In this document: positions 25,558 to 33,714 of the stretch, piece after piece
Numbering within the stretch: position 1 is the first letter of the stretch
Layout of the letters: every line of letters begins with the position of its first letter
Assembly (NCBI GenBank): GCA_903995005.1
Contig: CAJEZV010000007.1
Span: forward strand, 1-46,442
Origin: an uncultured beta proteobacterium
GTDB lineage: Bacteria > Pseudomonadota > Gammaproteobacteria > Burkholderiales > Burkholderiaceae
Length of the DNA stretch: 46,442 bases
Direction: 5' to 3'
Notes under the pieces: model-generated
Seen by the model: the letters and a program-made list of their open reading frames with translations, nothing else
What the model was told of the DNA's origin: nothing
Databases searched by the model: none
Program-made: the position numbers and the translations under genes

Positions 25558-25863
25558 TTAAACAGCCATTTGAAATACACGTATTCGCGGCTCAATGAAT
25601 TCCAGCAGCTTTCGCTTGGCTATTCGCATATCGTACTCAGACTGTAAATTTAACCAGAAACGGGGCTCCATGGAAAAAAATAGACCTAAGCGTAAAGCCG
25701 TATCTGCCGTGATGGGGCGAGTTCCATGAATAATTTCACTAATGCGGCTTGGCGAAACATCAATATCTGCTGACAGCTGACGCGCTGTAATGCCCATTGG
25801 CTTCATAAAGTCTTCTAGCAAAATCTCGCCAGGATGAATTTCATCAAGAAGTTTTGTTTTCAT
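25558..25863 (-). CDS. higA: HigA-family antitoxin (XRE helix-turn-helix)
   Basis: About 101 residues from the ATG at 25863, which has TAAGGAA just upstream; the frame is open further to 25887, but only with TTG. HPGEILLEDFMKPMGITARQLSADIDVSPSRISEIIHGTRPITADTALRLGLFF is the standard HigA/VapI helix-turn-helix region, followed by the family's FWLNLQSEYDMRIAKR block. It should neutralise HigB and repress the operon. It overlaps the end of higB by a few bases in the usual toxin-first order. Confidence 0.92.
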   Translation of the reverse strand: MKTKLLDEIHPGEILLEDFMKPMGITARQLSADIDVSPSRISEIIHGTRPITADTALRLGLFFSMEPRFWLNLQSEYDMRIAKRKLLEFIEPRIRVFQMAV

Positions 25864-25870
25864 CATTTCC

Positions 25871-26149
25871 TTAGTGATAATCCACAATTTCTACGTTATA
25901 GGCTCCACCGTCTTTCCAAATGAAACAAATGCGCCATTGACTATTGATACGAATGCTATGCTGATCTTTACGTTTTCCACTTAAAGACTCCAACATATTG
26001 CCAGGTGGAATTTTCAAATCTAATAAATTAACTGCCGCATGAAGCTGTAATAACTTACGCCTTGCTACCCTCTCTATATTCACAAACTTTTTCGAGGACC
26101 TGCTGCTAAATAAATCTTTGGTCAGTTCACATGAAAATGAGTGGATCAT
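25871..26149 (-). CDS. higB: HigB-family toxin (RelE/ParE superfamily)
   Basis: A 92-residue toxin. The C-terminal core LSGKRKDQHSIRINSQWRICFIWKDGGAYNVEIVDYH holds the conserved HigB strand pair (SIRINxQWRICF). HigB toxins cleave mRNA on the ribosome. The protein is intact with the antitoxin immediately downstream, so the pair looks functional. It sits alone between the fusion glycosyltransferase gene and the cysI block, a typical insertion niche. Confidence 0.92.
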   Translation of the reverse strand: MIHSFSCELTKDLFSSRSSKKFVNIERVARRKLLQLHAAVNLLDLKIPPGNMLESLSGKRKDQHSIRINSQWRICFIWKDGGAYNVEIVDYH

Positions 26150-26153
26150 GCAG

Positions 26154-26186
26154 TACTTTATTCTGTTAAACAGAATCTGTAAAGTA
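26154..26186. promoter_or_regulatory. Palindromic operator candidate for HigA
   Basis: TTCTGTTAAACAGAA (26161-26175) is a perfect 15-base palindrome ending 12 nt upstream of the higB start. Outer arms TACTTTA (26154-26160) and TAAAGTA (26180-26186) add a second, offset inverted pair. This is the expected place for autoregulation by HigA. Confidence 0.65.
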
Positions 26187-26321
26187 GAACTTTTGTCATT
26201 TTCTCCTCCAGACAGAATGCTAAGGAGAGCGCTTGGAGAGACCCTTTATATTAAATTTCATATATAAAGCCGACTTTTAAGTATTTGTAGCAATAAGAAT
26301 ATCCCCTGACAATCAGTGGCT

Positions 26322-28049
26322 ATGTACAAATATGACCGCATTGACCAAACCCTGGTGGATCAACGGGTTGCCCAATTTAGGGACCAAGTTGCTAGGCGCC
26401 TTAATGGCACCCTGGCAGAAGAGGAGTTCCGCCCCCTCCGTCTTCAAAATGGTCTATATCACCAGCGCCATGCTTATATGCTGCGGGTTGCCATTCCTTA
26501 TGGCCTATTAAGCGCAAACCAACTCAGAACGCTAGCGAATATCTCTGAGAAATATGACCGAGGCTATGGGCACTTTACAACCCGTCAAAATATTCAATTT
26601 AACTGGGTCACCTTAGAAGACACTCCCAATATTTTGGCTGATCTTGCCAAAGTAGAAATGCATGCTATTCAAACATCAGGCAACTGCATTCGCAATATTA
26701 CAAGTGATGCTTTTGCGGGAGTGGCTGCTGATGAATACATTGATCCTCGCCCCGTATGTGAATTGCTACGCCAATGGTCAACACTGCATCCAGAGTTTGC
26801 TCACTTACCACGTAAATTTAAGTTTGCCATTAACGGTGCCAAAGAAGATCGCACAGTATTACTTTGTCATGACGTTGGCATTGAGCTCAAGAAAAATACC
26901 AACAATGAATTAACTGCCGATATTTATGCAGGCGGCGGCATGGGCCGTACCCCTATCTTAGGGTCTCTGGTTAAACAAGGCCTTCCTTGGAATGTCCTAC
27001 CCAGCTATCTAACAGCCTTATTGCGTGTGTACAACCGTTTTGGTAGAAGAGATAACCTTTATAAAGCTCGCATCAAGATCTTAGTAAAAGCCTTAGGTCC
27101 AGAAGAGTTTGCACGACAAGTTGAAGTTGAATGGCTACACATTCAAAAGGGGGACGATCACTTTACGCAAGCAGAGTGGGATCGTGTCGCTCAGCATTTC
27201 ACAAAACCTGCCTATCAAAACCTAGTCGGATTAGCTGATGATCAAGTAGTAGAACTTGCTCCAGAAGCAGACAAAGTAGCATTTAAGCGCTGGTTAGAAC
27301 GCAATGTCAAAGCACATCAAGTACCCGGTTATGCAAGCGTGATTTTATCCCTCAAGCTCCATGGTACGCTAGCTCCTGGTGATGCCACCACGGCTCAGAT
27401 GAATGCCATTGCCAATCTTGCTGATCAATACTCTTTTGGTGAATTGCGCGTTACCCATGAACAAAACTTGGTACTGGCCGATGTTGAGCAAGCCAAGCTC
27501 TTTGCGCTTTGGCAAGCTGCTAAAGCTCAACGAGTGGCATTGCCCAATATTGGTTTGCTAACTGACATCATTGCCTGCCCAGGTGGGGATTTTTGCTCAC
27601 TTGCTAATGCAAAATCCTTACCAATTGCCAAAGCTATTCAAGAACGCTTTGATGACTTAGATTACTTATTTGATTTAGGGGATATTTCTTTAAATATCTC
27701 TGGCTGCATTAATTCTTGCGGGCATCATCATGTGGGCAATATTGGCGTCTTAGGTGTTGATAAGGATGGTGAAGAGTGGTATCAAATTACCCTTGGCGGT
27801 GAACAAGGTAACGATGCCACTATTGGTAAAGTGATTGGGCCATCTTTTTACGCTGACGAGATTCCAGATGTGATGAGTAACATCATCAATACCTATGTTG
27901 AGCAGCGCAGTGCGGATGAATCTTTTATTCAAACTTATCGCAGATTAGGGGTGACTCCATTTAAGGAGGCGGCCTATCAAGATAAAAACGAGAATTCTAA
28001 GAAAAAGAATGCTGCTGATGGCAGGGTAGCAGCAGAGAGTGCTCTATGA
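26322..28049 (+). CDS. cysI: Siroheme-dependent sulfite reductase hemoprotein (nitrite/sulfite reductase family)
   Basis: About 575 residues from ATG 26322; the frame is open from GTG 26316, two codons earlier. It has the duplicated ferredoxin-like and siroheme domains of the family. The [4Fe-4S]/siroheme ligands are visible as ACPGGDFCSLA and NISGCINSCGHHHVGNIG. It reduces sulfite to sulfide for cysteine synthesis. Assimilatory nitrite reductases share the fold, but the neighbours (DUF934, SUMT, CbiX) are those of the betaproteobacterial sulfite locus. The next start overlaps its stop (ATGA). The upstream region contains AT-rich inverted repeats (about 26,248-26,273), a possible regulator site. 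Confidence 0.92.
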   Translation: MYKYDRIDQTLVDQRVAQFRDQVARRLNGTLAEEEFRPLRLQNGLYHQRHAYMLRVAIPYGLLSANQLRTLANISEKYDRGYGHFTTRQNIQFNWVTLEDTPNILADLAKVEMHAIQTSGNCIRNITSDAFAGVAADEYIDPRPVCELLRQWSTLHPEFAHLPRKFKFAINGAKEDRTVLLCHDVGIELKKNTNNELTADIYAGGGMGRTPILGSLVKQGLPWNVLPSYLTALLRVYNRFGRRDNLYKARIKILVKALGPEEFARQVEVEWLHIQKGDDHFTQAEWDRVAQHFTKPAYQNLVGLADDQVVELAPEADKVAFKRWLERNVKAHQVPGYASVILSLKLHGTLAPGDATTAQMNAIANLADQYSFGELRVTHEQNLVLADVEQAKLFALWQAAKAQRVALPNIGLLTDIIACPGGDFCSLANAKSLPIAKAIQERFDDLDYLFDLGDISLNISGCINSCGHHHVGNIGVLGVDKDGEEWYQITLGGEQGNDATIGKVIGPSFYADEIPDVMSNIINTYVEQRSADESFIQTYRRLGVTPFKEAAYQDKNENSKKKNAADGRVAAESAL

Positions 28050-28615
28050 CCACTATTCGCCCCCATTCACAAATCTTACATTTCCCAAGGGGGCAAAAAC
28101 CCACCCTTATTTCTGATGAGTGGCACCTTTGGGATGCTCAAGATAAAGATCTCCTGCCGCAAGAGCATGCAAATGCTAAGGTGCTACTGCCATTTACTTG
28201 GTGGCGCAGCCATTTCCATTCGAACCGCCAAGATAGCAAGGTATTGGCTAAGGCTAAAGCAGGTCAAATTGCTGTGTGGTTTACCGCTGATGAGGACATT
28301 CTCAAGCACGCCGATCTCATTACTCAAGGCAAGCAATATTGGCCTTTAGTTGCAGCTCACTTTCCGCTCTTTAGGGATGGCAGAAGTTTTAGTACTGCCG
28401 CACTATTGCGTGACCGTTTTGGCTGGGAAAAAGAAATTCGGATGATTGGTGATGTACTCATTGATCAACTTTTACAAGGAGCAAGAGTAGGTTTTGATAG
28501 CTTTGCGCTACGTCACGATCAAGATCTCAATATTGCCCTTAAACAATTTGATCTATTTACCGTGACGACACAAAATAGTTGGCGCGGCAAACGTACCCTA
28601 CTAGCAGCAAGCTAA
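28046..28615 (+). CDS. DUF934 family protein linked to sulfite reduction
   Basis: A 189-residue protein of the DUF934 family, which follows cysI in many beta- and alphaproteobacteria. Typical blocks are FTWWRSHF, VWFTADEDILKHADLI, FPLFRDGRSFSTAALLRDRFGW and EIRMIGDVLIDQL. Its exact role is unproven; it is thought to support sulfite reductase, perhaps as an electron-transfer partner. It is translationally coupled to cysI by a four-base overlap. Confidence 0.9.
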   Translation: MTTIRPHSQILHFPRGQKPTLISDEWHLWDAQDKDLLPQEHANAKVLLPFTWWRSHFHSNRQDSKVLAKAKAGQIAVWFTADEDILKHADLITQGKQYWPLVAAHFPLFRDGRSFSTAALLRDRFGWEKEIRMIGDVLIDQLLQGARVGFDSFALRHDQDLNIALKQFDLFTVTTQNSWRGKRTLLAAS

Positions 28616-28634
28616 GCCAAGTGAAAGCACAGCC

Positions 28635-29501
28635 ATGACAAATCATCTTTCATTCGGAACAGTCTATCTGGTTGGCGCTGGCCCTGGCGCTGCTGATCTG
28701 ATTACCGTGCGCGGTGCCAAGCTTTTAGCAAAGGCAGACATTGTTTTTCATGATGCTTTAGTTGAGCCAGAGATGCTAGATCTTTGTCCACAAGCGATTA
28801 AAGTTCCAGTGGGTAAGCGCTGCGGCAAACTCTCTTCTGCGCAGCACTTTATTAATAAGCGTTTAGTCGATGCCGCTAAGCAATATCAAACCATCGTGCG
28901 CCTTAAAGGTGGTGACCCTATGCTGTTTGGCAGAGCTGATGAAGAGATTGGGGCGCTCAAGAATGTTGGTGTCACCGTTGAAGTTGTTGCAGGCATTACT
29001 GCCGCACTAGCAGGCGCAGCGAGTATTGGACAATCTTTAACCTTAAGGGGCGTTAGCAGAAGCGTAGCTTTTATTACGCTTGCGCAAGCAACTGAAGGCC
29101 TAGATGAAAATCAATCTTTACCCATTCAAAATCCTAGTGCTGATACTTTGGTGTATTACATGGGGCGCAAAGATGCTGCCAAGATTGCACAGCAACTCAT
29201 TGACCAAAGTCCTAATCACACTAGCAATACCCCCGTTCATATTTTAGAGTCAGTGAGCACACGGCGCGAGCGCCAGTGGAGTAGTACTTTAGGCAAATTG
29301 GCCCTTGGCACAGCAGACTCTTGGTTTGATAGCAGCTCGCCAGCACTCATCATGGTTGGTGAAGCGTTCAGAGCTGCGGATCAAGACAGTCAAAATGAGA
29401 TACAAAAAGAACAACAACCAAATCTAGAGAGCCTTGGCTCCAAAATCGATAATCGCTTGCAAGACCACAGGGTCTTCGCCAACGGCAGGCGTTGCGCTTA
29501 A
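28635..29501 (+). CDS. cobA: Uroporphyrinogen-III C-methyltransferase (SUMT)
   Basis: A 288-residue SUMT. VYLVGAGPGAADLITVRGAKLL at the N terminus, VRLKGGDPMLFGRADEE and VVAGITAALAGAASIG are the family signatures, and the YYMGRKDAA block follows. It methylates uroporphyrinogen III twice with SAM to give precorrin-2, the first step to siroheme, the cofactor of the sulfite reductase encoded just upstream. The last 26 codons overlap, on the opposite strand, the 3' end of the sirohydrochlorin chelatase gene. The oxidase that makes sirohydrochlorin is not in this window. Confidence 0.93.
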   Translation: MTNHLSFGTVYLVGAGPGAADLITVRGAKLLAKADIVFHDALVEPEMLDLCPQAIKVPVGKRCGKLSSAQHFINKRLVDAAKQYQTIVRLKGGDPMLFGRADEEIGALKNVGVTVEVVAGITAALAGAASIGQSLTLRGVSRSVAFITLAQATEGLDENQSLPIQNPSADTLVYYMGRKDAAKIAQQLIDQSPNHTSNTPVHILESVSTRRERQWSSTLGKLALGTADSWFDSSSPALIMVGEAFRAADQDSQNEIQKEQQPNLESLGSKIDNRLQDHRVFANGRRCA

Positions 29502-29786
29502 TTGCACTGCGGGGAACTTTGCTCTGCATGCATCCAGTAAGACCGGAAAATCATTTCGTAAATGGCCGCCTTGACCAAAAAATACGGGCACTACCGTAAT
29601 TTGGCTTGCACCTTGAGCGCTTAGAGCATTAACGGCATCTTCCAATGAGGGCTGCATTATTTCTAGAAAAGCAAGCTCAACTGGGGCGCCAGAATGCTGA
29701 GCGCGCCATAGAGCGACAAGCTGATCAAAAGGCTCTCGCCACCGAATATCGCGGGCACCATGACCAAACAGAATAATTGCTTTCAT
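29424..29786 (-). CDS. cbiX: Sirohydrochlorin chelatase, CbiX type
   Basis: A 120-residue class II chelatase. I start at ATG 29786, preceded by AAGGAA; an open frame reaches 29837 but adds an unrelated leader. MKAIILFGHGARD holds the metal-binding HGxR motif, and VVPVFFGQGGHLRNDFP holds the second histidine. CbiX inserts Fe2+ (or Co2+) into sirohydrochlorin, so it completes siroheme for cysI. It is convergent with SUMT, and the two coding regions overlap by 78 bp. Confidence 0.9.
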   Translation of the reverse strand: MKAIILFGHGARDIRWREPFDQLVALWRAQHSGAPVELAFLEIMQPSLEDAVNALSAQGASQITVVPVFFGQGGHLRNDFPVLLDACRAKFPAVQLSATPAVGEDPVVLQAIIDFGAKAL

Positions 29787-29867
29787 TTTTAATAAATTTC
29801 CTTTGAGCTCCATAATAACGGGATAATCCTTATTCAATAGTACCTACCTTTTTATATTTTCACATCT

Positions 29868-30899
29868 ATGGCCTACCTTCTGACTGATCTCATTACTCAA
29901 ACTTGGTTTATCACCTTGATGGGGGTAGCACTGATTGGGGGTGTTCTGCTAGCTGTCCACCATGCTGAAGTGGTAGCCCATAAAACGGGTGAGCCTTATG
30001 GCGCTTTAGTGTTAGCCATAAGCGTGACCATTATTGAGGTGTCCTTAATCATCTCCATGATGCTTACCGGTCATGAAGGCTCAGAAGTGATTGCGCGTGA
30101 TGCAGTATTTGCAACAGTGATGATTGTGATCAACGGTGTCATTGGCTTGTGTATCTTTATTGGTGGATTACGCCATCATGAAATGTCATTTCGTAATGAA
30201 GGCACCAATTCGGCACTGGCAGTCTTAACAGCGCTAGCAACTTTCATTTTAGTGATGCCGGTTGTGACTACTAGCACTCCTGGTCCAGACTTTACAAAAA
30301 GCCAATTGGCTTTTGCAGGCATTGCTTCTTTTACCTTGTATATAGCCTTCTTATTCTTTCAGACAGTCAGCCATAGGGACTACTATTTGCCTAAAGTGGA
30401 GGATAAAAAAACGGACATTAACTTTCATGCACCTAAGCCCAGTAATCTGAAGACTGCAGTTAGCGTAGTTCTACTAATTGTGTCGCTCATCGCTGTTGTG
30501 GGCTTAGCAGAGTTACTGAGTCCTGCTATCGAGGCTGGCGTGAAAGCAGCTGGAGCACCAAAAACCATTGTGGGTATTGCGATTGCTATGCTCGTACTCT
30601 TACCTGAAGGCTTTGCTGCAGTCAGAGCAGCCAGAGCCAATCGCCTACAAAGCAGTTTGAACCTGGCCTTAGGATCAGCTTTAGCCAGTATTGGCTTATC
30701 CATTCCAGCGATTGCCGCCATTGCGATTTACTTTAATCTACCGCTAAGCCTAGGCATTAGTAGTCTGAATATGACACTGATGTATTTAACCTTCTTTGTT
30801 GGAGCGCTCACCTTGGCTATTGGTAGAACTACTCGGCTGCAAGGCGTGGTGCATCTCATTATCTTTTTTGAATATTTATTTTTGAGTTTAGTTCCTTAG
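29868..30899 (+). CDS. Calcium/sodium:proton antiporter, ChaA-like
   Basis: A 343-residue membrane protein with about eleven helices and the CaCA-type alpha repeats: GEPYGALVLAISVTIIEVSLI in the N-terminal half and MLVLLPEGFAAVRAARANRLQSSLNLALGSALASIGLSIP in the C-terminal half. The glutamates (IIEVS, LLPEG) are the expected ion-binding residues. ChaA exports Na+, Ca2+ or K+ in exchange for protons at alkaline pH. It is monocistronic and divergent from cbiX with an 81-nt gap. Confidence 0.9.
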   Translation: MAYLLTDLITQTWFITLMGVALIGGVLLAVHHAEVVAHKTGEPYGALVLAISVTIIEVSLIISMMLTGHEGSEVIARDAVFATVMIVINGVIGLCIFIGGLRHHEMSFRNEGTNSALAVLTALATFILVMPVVTTSTPGPDFTKSQLAFAGIASFTLYIAFLFFQTVSHRDYYLPKVEDKKTDINFHAPKPSNLKTAVSVVLLIVSLIAVVGLAELLSPAIEAGVKAAGAPKTIVGIAIAMLVLLPEGFAAVRAARANRLQSSLNLALGSALASIGLSIPAIAAIAIYFNLPLSLGISSLNMTLMYLTFFVGALTLAIGRTTRLQGVVHLIIFFEYLFLSLVP

Positions 30900-30987
30900 T
30901 AAAATAAGAAGATGTATGAGGCAATTCAAAGTATTTGATTTCACATGAGCTGTCACACGAGTTCTAATAAAATGATTTACATTGTAT

Positions 30988-31002
30988 TACATTCATAATG
31001 TA
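30988..31002. repeat. Short perfect inverted repeat upstream of the YdcF-like gene
   Basis: TACATT-CAT-AATGTA lies about 110 nt before the ydcF-like start, within a 210-nt AT-rich gap. It could be an operator; I see no other feature in the gap. Confidence 0.3.
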
Positions 31003-31109
31003 GTTATCTAAAATATCCCCTTGTTATTAAGTATCATTCCTTCGAAACAATACCAAGAAACACGGGATACCAACTTTAGAGTTATTGAACAGGCGCTCCA
31101 ATTTTCTAC

Positions 31110-31868
31110 ATGATTTATCTACACAAACTCATTCCCTACATCGTTTACCCCATCACCATTAGCCTATTGCTCATGGCATGGGCTCTTCTGACGAAAAAAC
31201 GAAGTCCGCTCTTGTTTGCTTTTCTGTTGTTGTTGACTACTAGTCTACCCATAACTTCTGACTTCATGCTCGACGCTTTAGAGGCTGGCCAAATCCCCAA
31301 GCAAGCGAACGATTTGCAAAAAGTTGATGCCATTGTGGTTCTGAGTGGGATGATTTCGCCCATTCACACTCCAAAGGGTCTTACTTATGAATGGGGGGAT
31401 CCAGATCGATTTTTTGGTGGTGTTAAGCTTATCAAAGCGGGGGTGGCGCCGCGCATCATTTTTACTGGAGGCATATTGCCCTGGCAAAACGATGTTGAAC
31501 CCGAAGGCATAATCCTCAAACGCTTTGCCATACAAATGGGGGTAGATGGCCCTAAAATTCTAGTCACAGGCAATGTACAAAGTACTGCAGACGAAGCAAA
31601 AGCTGTTAAAGCCATATTAGACAAAAATCATTGGCAAAATATTATTTTAGTGACTTCTGCTTTTCATATGCCCAGAGCTCAAGCATTATTTCAAAATGAA
31701 GGAATTGGATTGCAAACCTATCCTGTAGACTTCAAATCTAGATCAGATGGAATAACTCCGATGGATTTTTTACCTTCCGCCCAAGCCTTTGGGACTTTTG
31801 AATTTGCTTTTCGTGAATTTTTAGGTAGAACTTATTACAATTTTTTACTACCTTTTTCAGGAAAATAA
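31110..31868 (+). CDS. YdcF/ElyC family protein (DUF218)
   Basis: A 252-residue protein with two N-terminal membrane segments (about residues 8-24 and 33-48) and a DUF218 domain: VDAIVVLSGM near residue 75, ARIIFTGG-type APRIIFTGGILPW, then ILVTGNVQSTADEAKAVK and IILVTSAFHMPRAQALFQ. The architecture is that of ElyC/YdcF proteins, some of which act in envelope biogenesis. It lies just before an acyltransferase gene on the same strand (69 nt) and may be co-transcribed. Confidence 0.85.
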   Translation: MIYLHKLIPYIVYPITISLLLMAWALLTKKRSPLLFAFLLLLTTSLPITSDFMLDALEAGQIPKQANDLQKVDAIVVLSGMISPIHTPKGLTYEWGDPDRFFGGVKLIKAGVAPRIIFTGGILPWQNDVEPEGIILKRFAIQMGVDGPKILVTGNVQSTADEAKAVKAILDKNHWQNIILVTSAFHMPRAQALFQNEGIGLQTYPVDFKSRSDGITPMDFLPSAQAFGTFEFAFREFLGRTYYNFLLPFSGK

Positions 31869-31937
31869 GTCGCCTATCCCGACCTTCAAATCACTCCTGA
31901 TTACTCATTACATTCCAGCACCATACATACCCAATCT

Positions 31938-32978
31938 ATGCAGCCCTCCCTGAATAATCTTAAAAGCTTGCAAATTTTGCGTATGATTGCAGCCACTAGT
32001 GTTGTTTATTACCACATTTATGCTCAACCTAATTTTGGCTCATTTGGCGTAGATATTTTTTTTGTCCTAAGTGGTTTTGTGATTGCACTAGTTATTCAAA
32101 ATCAATCATCGCCAATACAATTTGCTATCAACCGAATCAGTCGCATAGTGCCGCTCTACTGGATTCTAACAACAGTACTTTTTCTTTTAATTTACATCCA
32201 TCCTACTATCGTTCGACAATCGACTGCAGAAACAACGACTTTCTTTTTTTACCTCAAATCGCTTTTCTTTATTGCATACTATGATATTGGGCAGCGTAGC
32301 CCACCCTTATTAAGAGTGGGCTGGACCTTAAACTATGAGATGTTTTTTTATTGCATAGCCTGGCTCTCTTTACTCTTTTTTAGAAAACAGATAGTTAAGG
32401 CCATCGTCATAATCATGGCTGGCGTCTTTATTACTTCGCACTTGATGGGGAGTACCAATCCGTTTTATGAAGAATTTTTTGGTCGCCAGTATATCTTGGA
32501 GTTTTTGCTAGGGATGCTAGCATTTCACATTTTCAAAAGTAAATGCTTCTCTATTCCTAATGGTTTATATCCATTGATAGCGATTGGAAGTTACTGCTTC
32601 ATGGCTTATATTGATTCCAATGAAATCCTTGGCAATGGCTTAATATTTTTTGGAATCCCTTCTACACTACTTCTTCTAGCGATGCTGGGTAATGAGGATT
32701 ATTATGCTAAAACCTCATCTAAACTGATTGCTGCGCTCGCCTTAATGGGGGATGCTAGTTATGCAACCTACTTATCGCATTTTTTTCTAGTCGAAGGCTT
32801 TAAACGCATTACTTGTGAGAAGCTGGACTTATTTGATTGCTATCGGCTGCCGGGAGTCATCGGGATTATTTGTGTTTGCCTTATTTCTGGTCAGATTATT
32901 TACTGGCTAGTAGATAAATCTACGCACCAATATTGCAAACGATTTTTTAACCGATGGCTTAGCAAAGATAAATCTTAA
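31938..32978 (+). CDS. Acyltransferase family 3 membrane protein
   Basis: A 346-residue OafA-like acyltransferase: SLQILRMIAATSVVYYHIYAQ with the early His, then FGSFGVDIFFVLSGFVIALV and RISRIVPLYWILT, with about ten membrane segments and a late ASYATYLSHFFLVEGFK. It probably O-acetylates a surface polysaccharide, fitting the sugar-gene island that begins immediately downstream. It is the second acyltransferase-3 gene in the window and is not a close copy of the first. Confidence 0.88.
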   Translation: MQPSLNNLKSLQILRMIAATSVVYYHIYAQPNFGSFGVDIFFVLSGFVIALVIQNQSSPIQFAINRISRIVPLYWILTTVLFLLIYIHPTIVRQSTAETTTFFFYLKSLFFIAYYDIGQRSPPLLRVGWTLNYEMFFYCIAWLSLLFFRKQIVKAIVIIMAGVFITSHLMGSTNPFYEEFFGRQYILEFLLGMLAFHIFKSKCFSIPNGLYPLIAIGSYCFMAYIDSNEILGNGLIFFGIPSTLLLLAMLGNEDYYAKTSSKLIAALALMGDASYATYLSHFFLVEGFKRITCEKLDLFDCYRLPGVIGIICVCLISGQIIYWLVDKSTHQYCKRFFNRWLSKDKS

Positions 32979-33204
32979 GTTATTTTCAGGACTAATACTT
33001 TACCTTTAGATAAACATCCCTAAGTTTGGATAAGACGTTTGGCAAGATAGGTTCAAAAAACCTGACAATCCTTGATTTTTTTAGGTATATTTTTCTATTA
33101 TTTATCTTCTTTTTACCCCTCCTAATAGATCTACACCTTTTATATCCAGCATTATTTTGATTAGCTGTTCGCTAAGAACTTAGAGCAATCCCCCGCTAGA
33201 AGGG

Positions 33205-33610
33205 GCACCTCTTGAGGCGAATTAACAGCAAATATCCAACCTGCCCCTGTTGAGCGGCTAGAGGAGATGGTGGTTTACCAAAAGCCATTCGCCTAAACAA
33301 AAAGAGTGAACTACGGTCTGCCATCTTTACCAGTTGGTGCGAGGAAAAAGAGATTGAACTGAAGTTTATCCAGCCTGGTAACCACAGAAAAATGTTTTTA
33401 TTGAGCGGTTTAACCGCACTTACCGTCATGCAGCACTCAATGCCCATATCTTAGAATCTCTCGAGCAGGTTCGAGAAATTACTGAGGAATGGATCCACAG
33501 TTACAACCAGGACTGCCCTCATGCAGCACTCGAAAAGTTGTCGCCGATACACTGTCGACAACAAGCTGAAAAATCCGCTTTGGGAGTATCTACTATTTAG
33601 GGGGTATTAC
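33205..33610 (+). pseudogene. Decayed IS3-family transposase (orfB C-terminal part), copy A
   Basis: Within a 736-nt gap, translation with frame changes gives IS3-family OrfB: GLPKAIRL (about 33,270) then SWCEEKEIELKFIQPG and, after a one-base deletion near 33,381, NVFIERFNRTYRHAALNAH, SLEQVREITEEWIHSYN and PHAALEKLSPIH, ending in a TAG at about 33,600. The catalytic RLDNGSE motif has changed to RLNKKSE, so the second DDE aspartate is lost. The upstream part (orfA and left end) is missing. The remainder, 32,979-33,200 and 33,611-33,714, holds nothing I recognise. Confidence 0.88.
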
Positions 33611-33714
33611 ATGACATCGCGTCCCCGAGCATACTGCCACACCCAGCCATATAAACACGTGCATTTACACCAATGTTGAACGCGCCACCTTACAAGATTC
33701 CTTGATTATTTAAG

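Noticed and set aside
26187-26321. Riboswitch or leader upstream of cysI
   Set aside because: I looked for SAM- or cobalamin-riboswitch-like conserved boxes and saw only short AT-rich inverted repeats, more like a protein operator.
26322-28049. Nitrite reductase instead of sulfite reductase
   Set aside because: The fold and iron-sulfur/siroheme motifs are shared, but the coupled DUF934 gene and siroheme genes are typical of the assimilatory sulfite locus, and no nitrate assimilation gene is present.
32979-33204. Terminator near 33,050 (AGGTT...AACCT with a later T-run)
   Set aside because: The stem is only about five base pairs and the T-run is too far away, so I do not call it.
33196-33447. 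83-codon minus-strand frame in the gap after the acyltransferase gene
   Set aside because: It is antisense to the decayed orfB of copy A and has no ribosome site or recognisable content.
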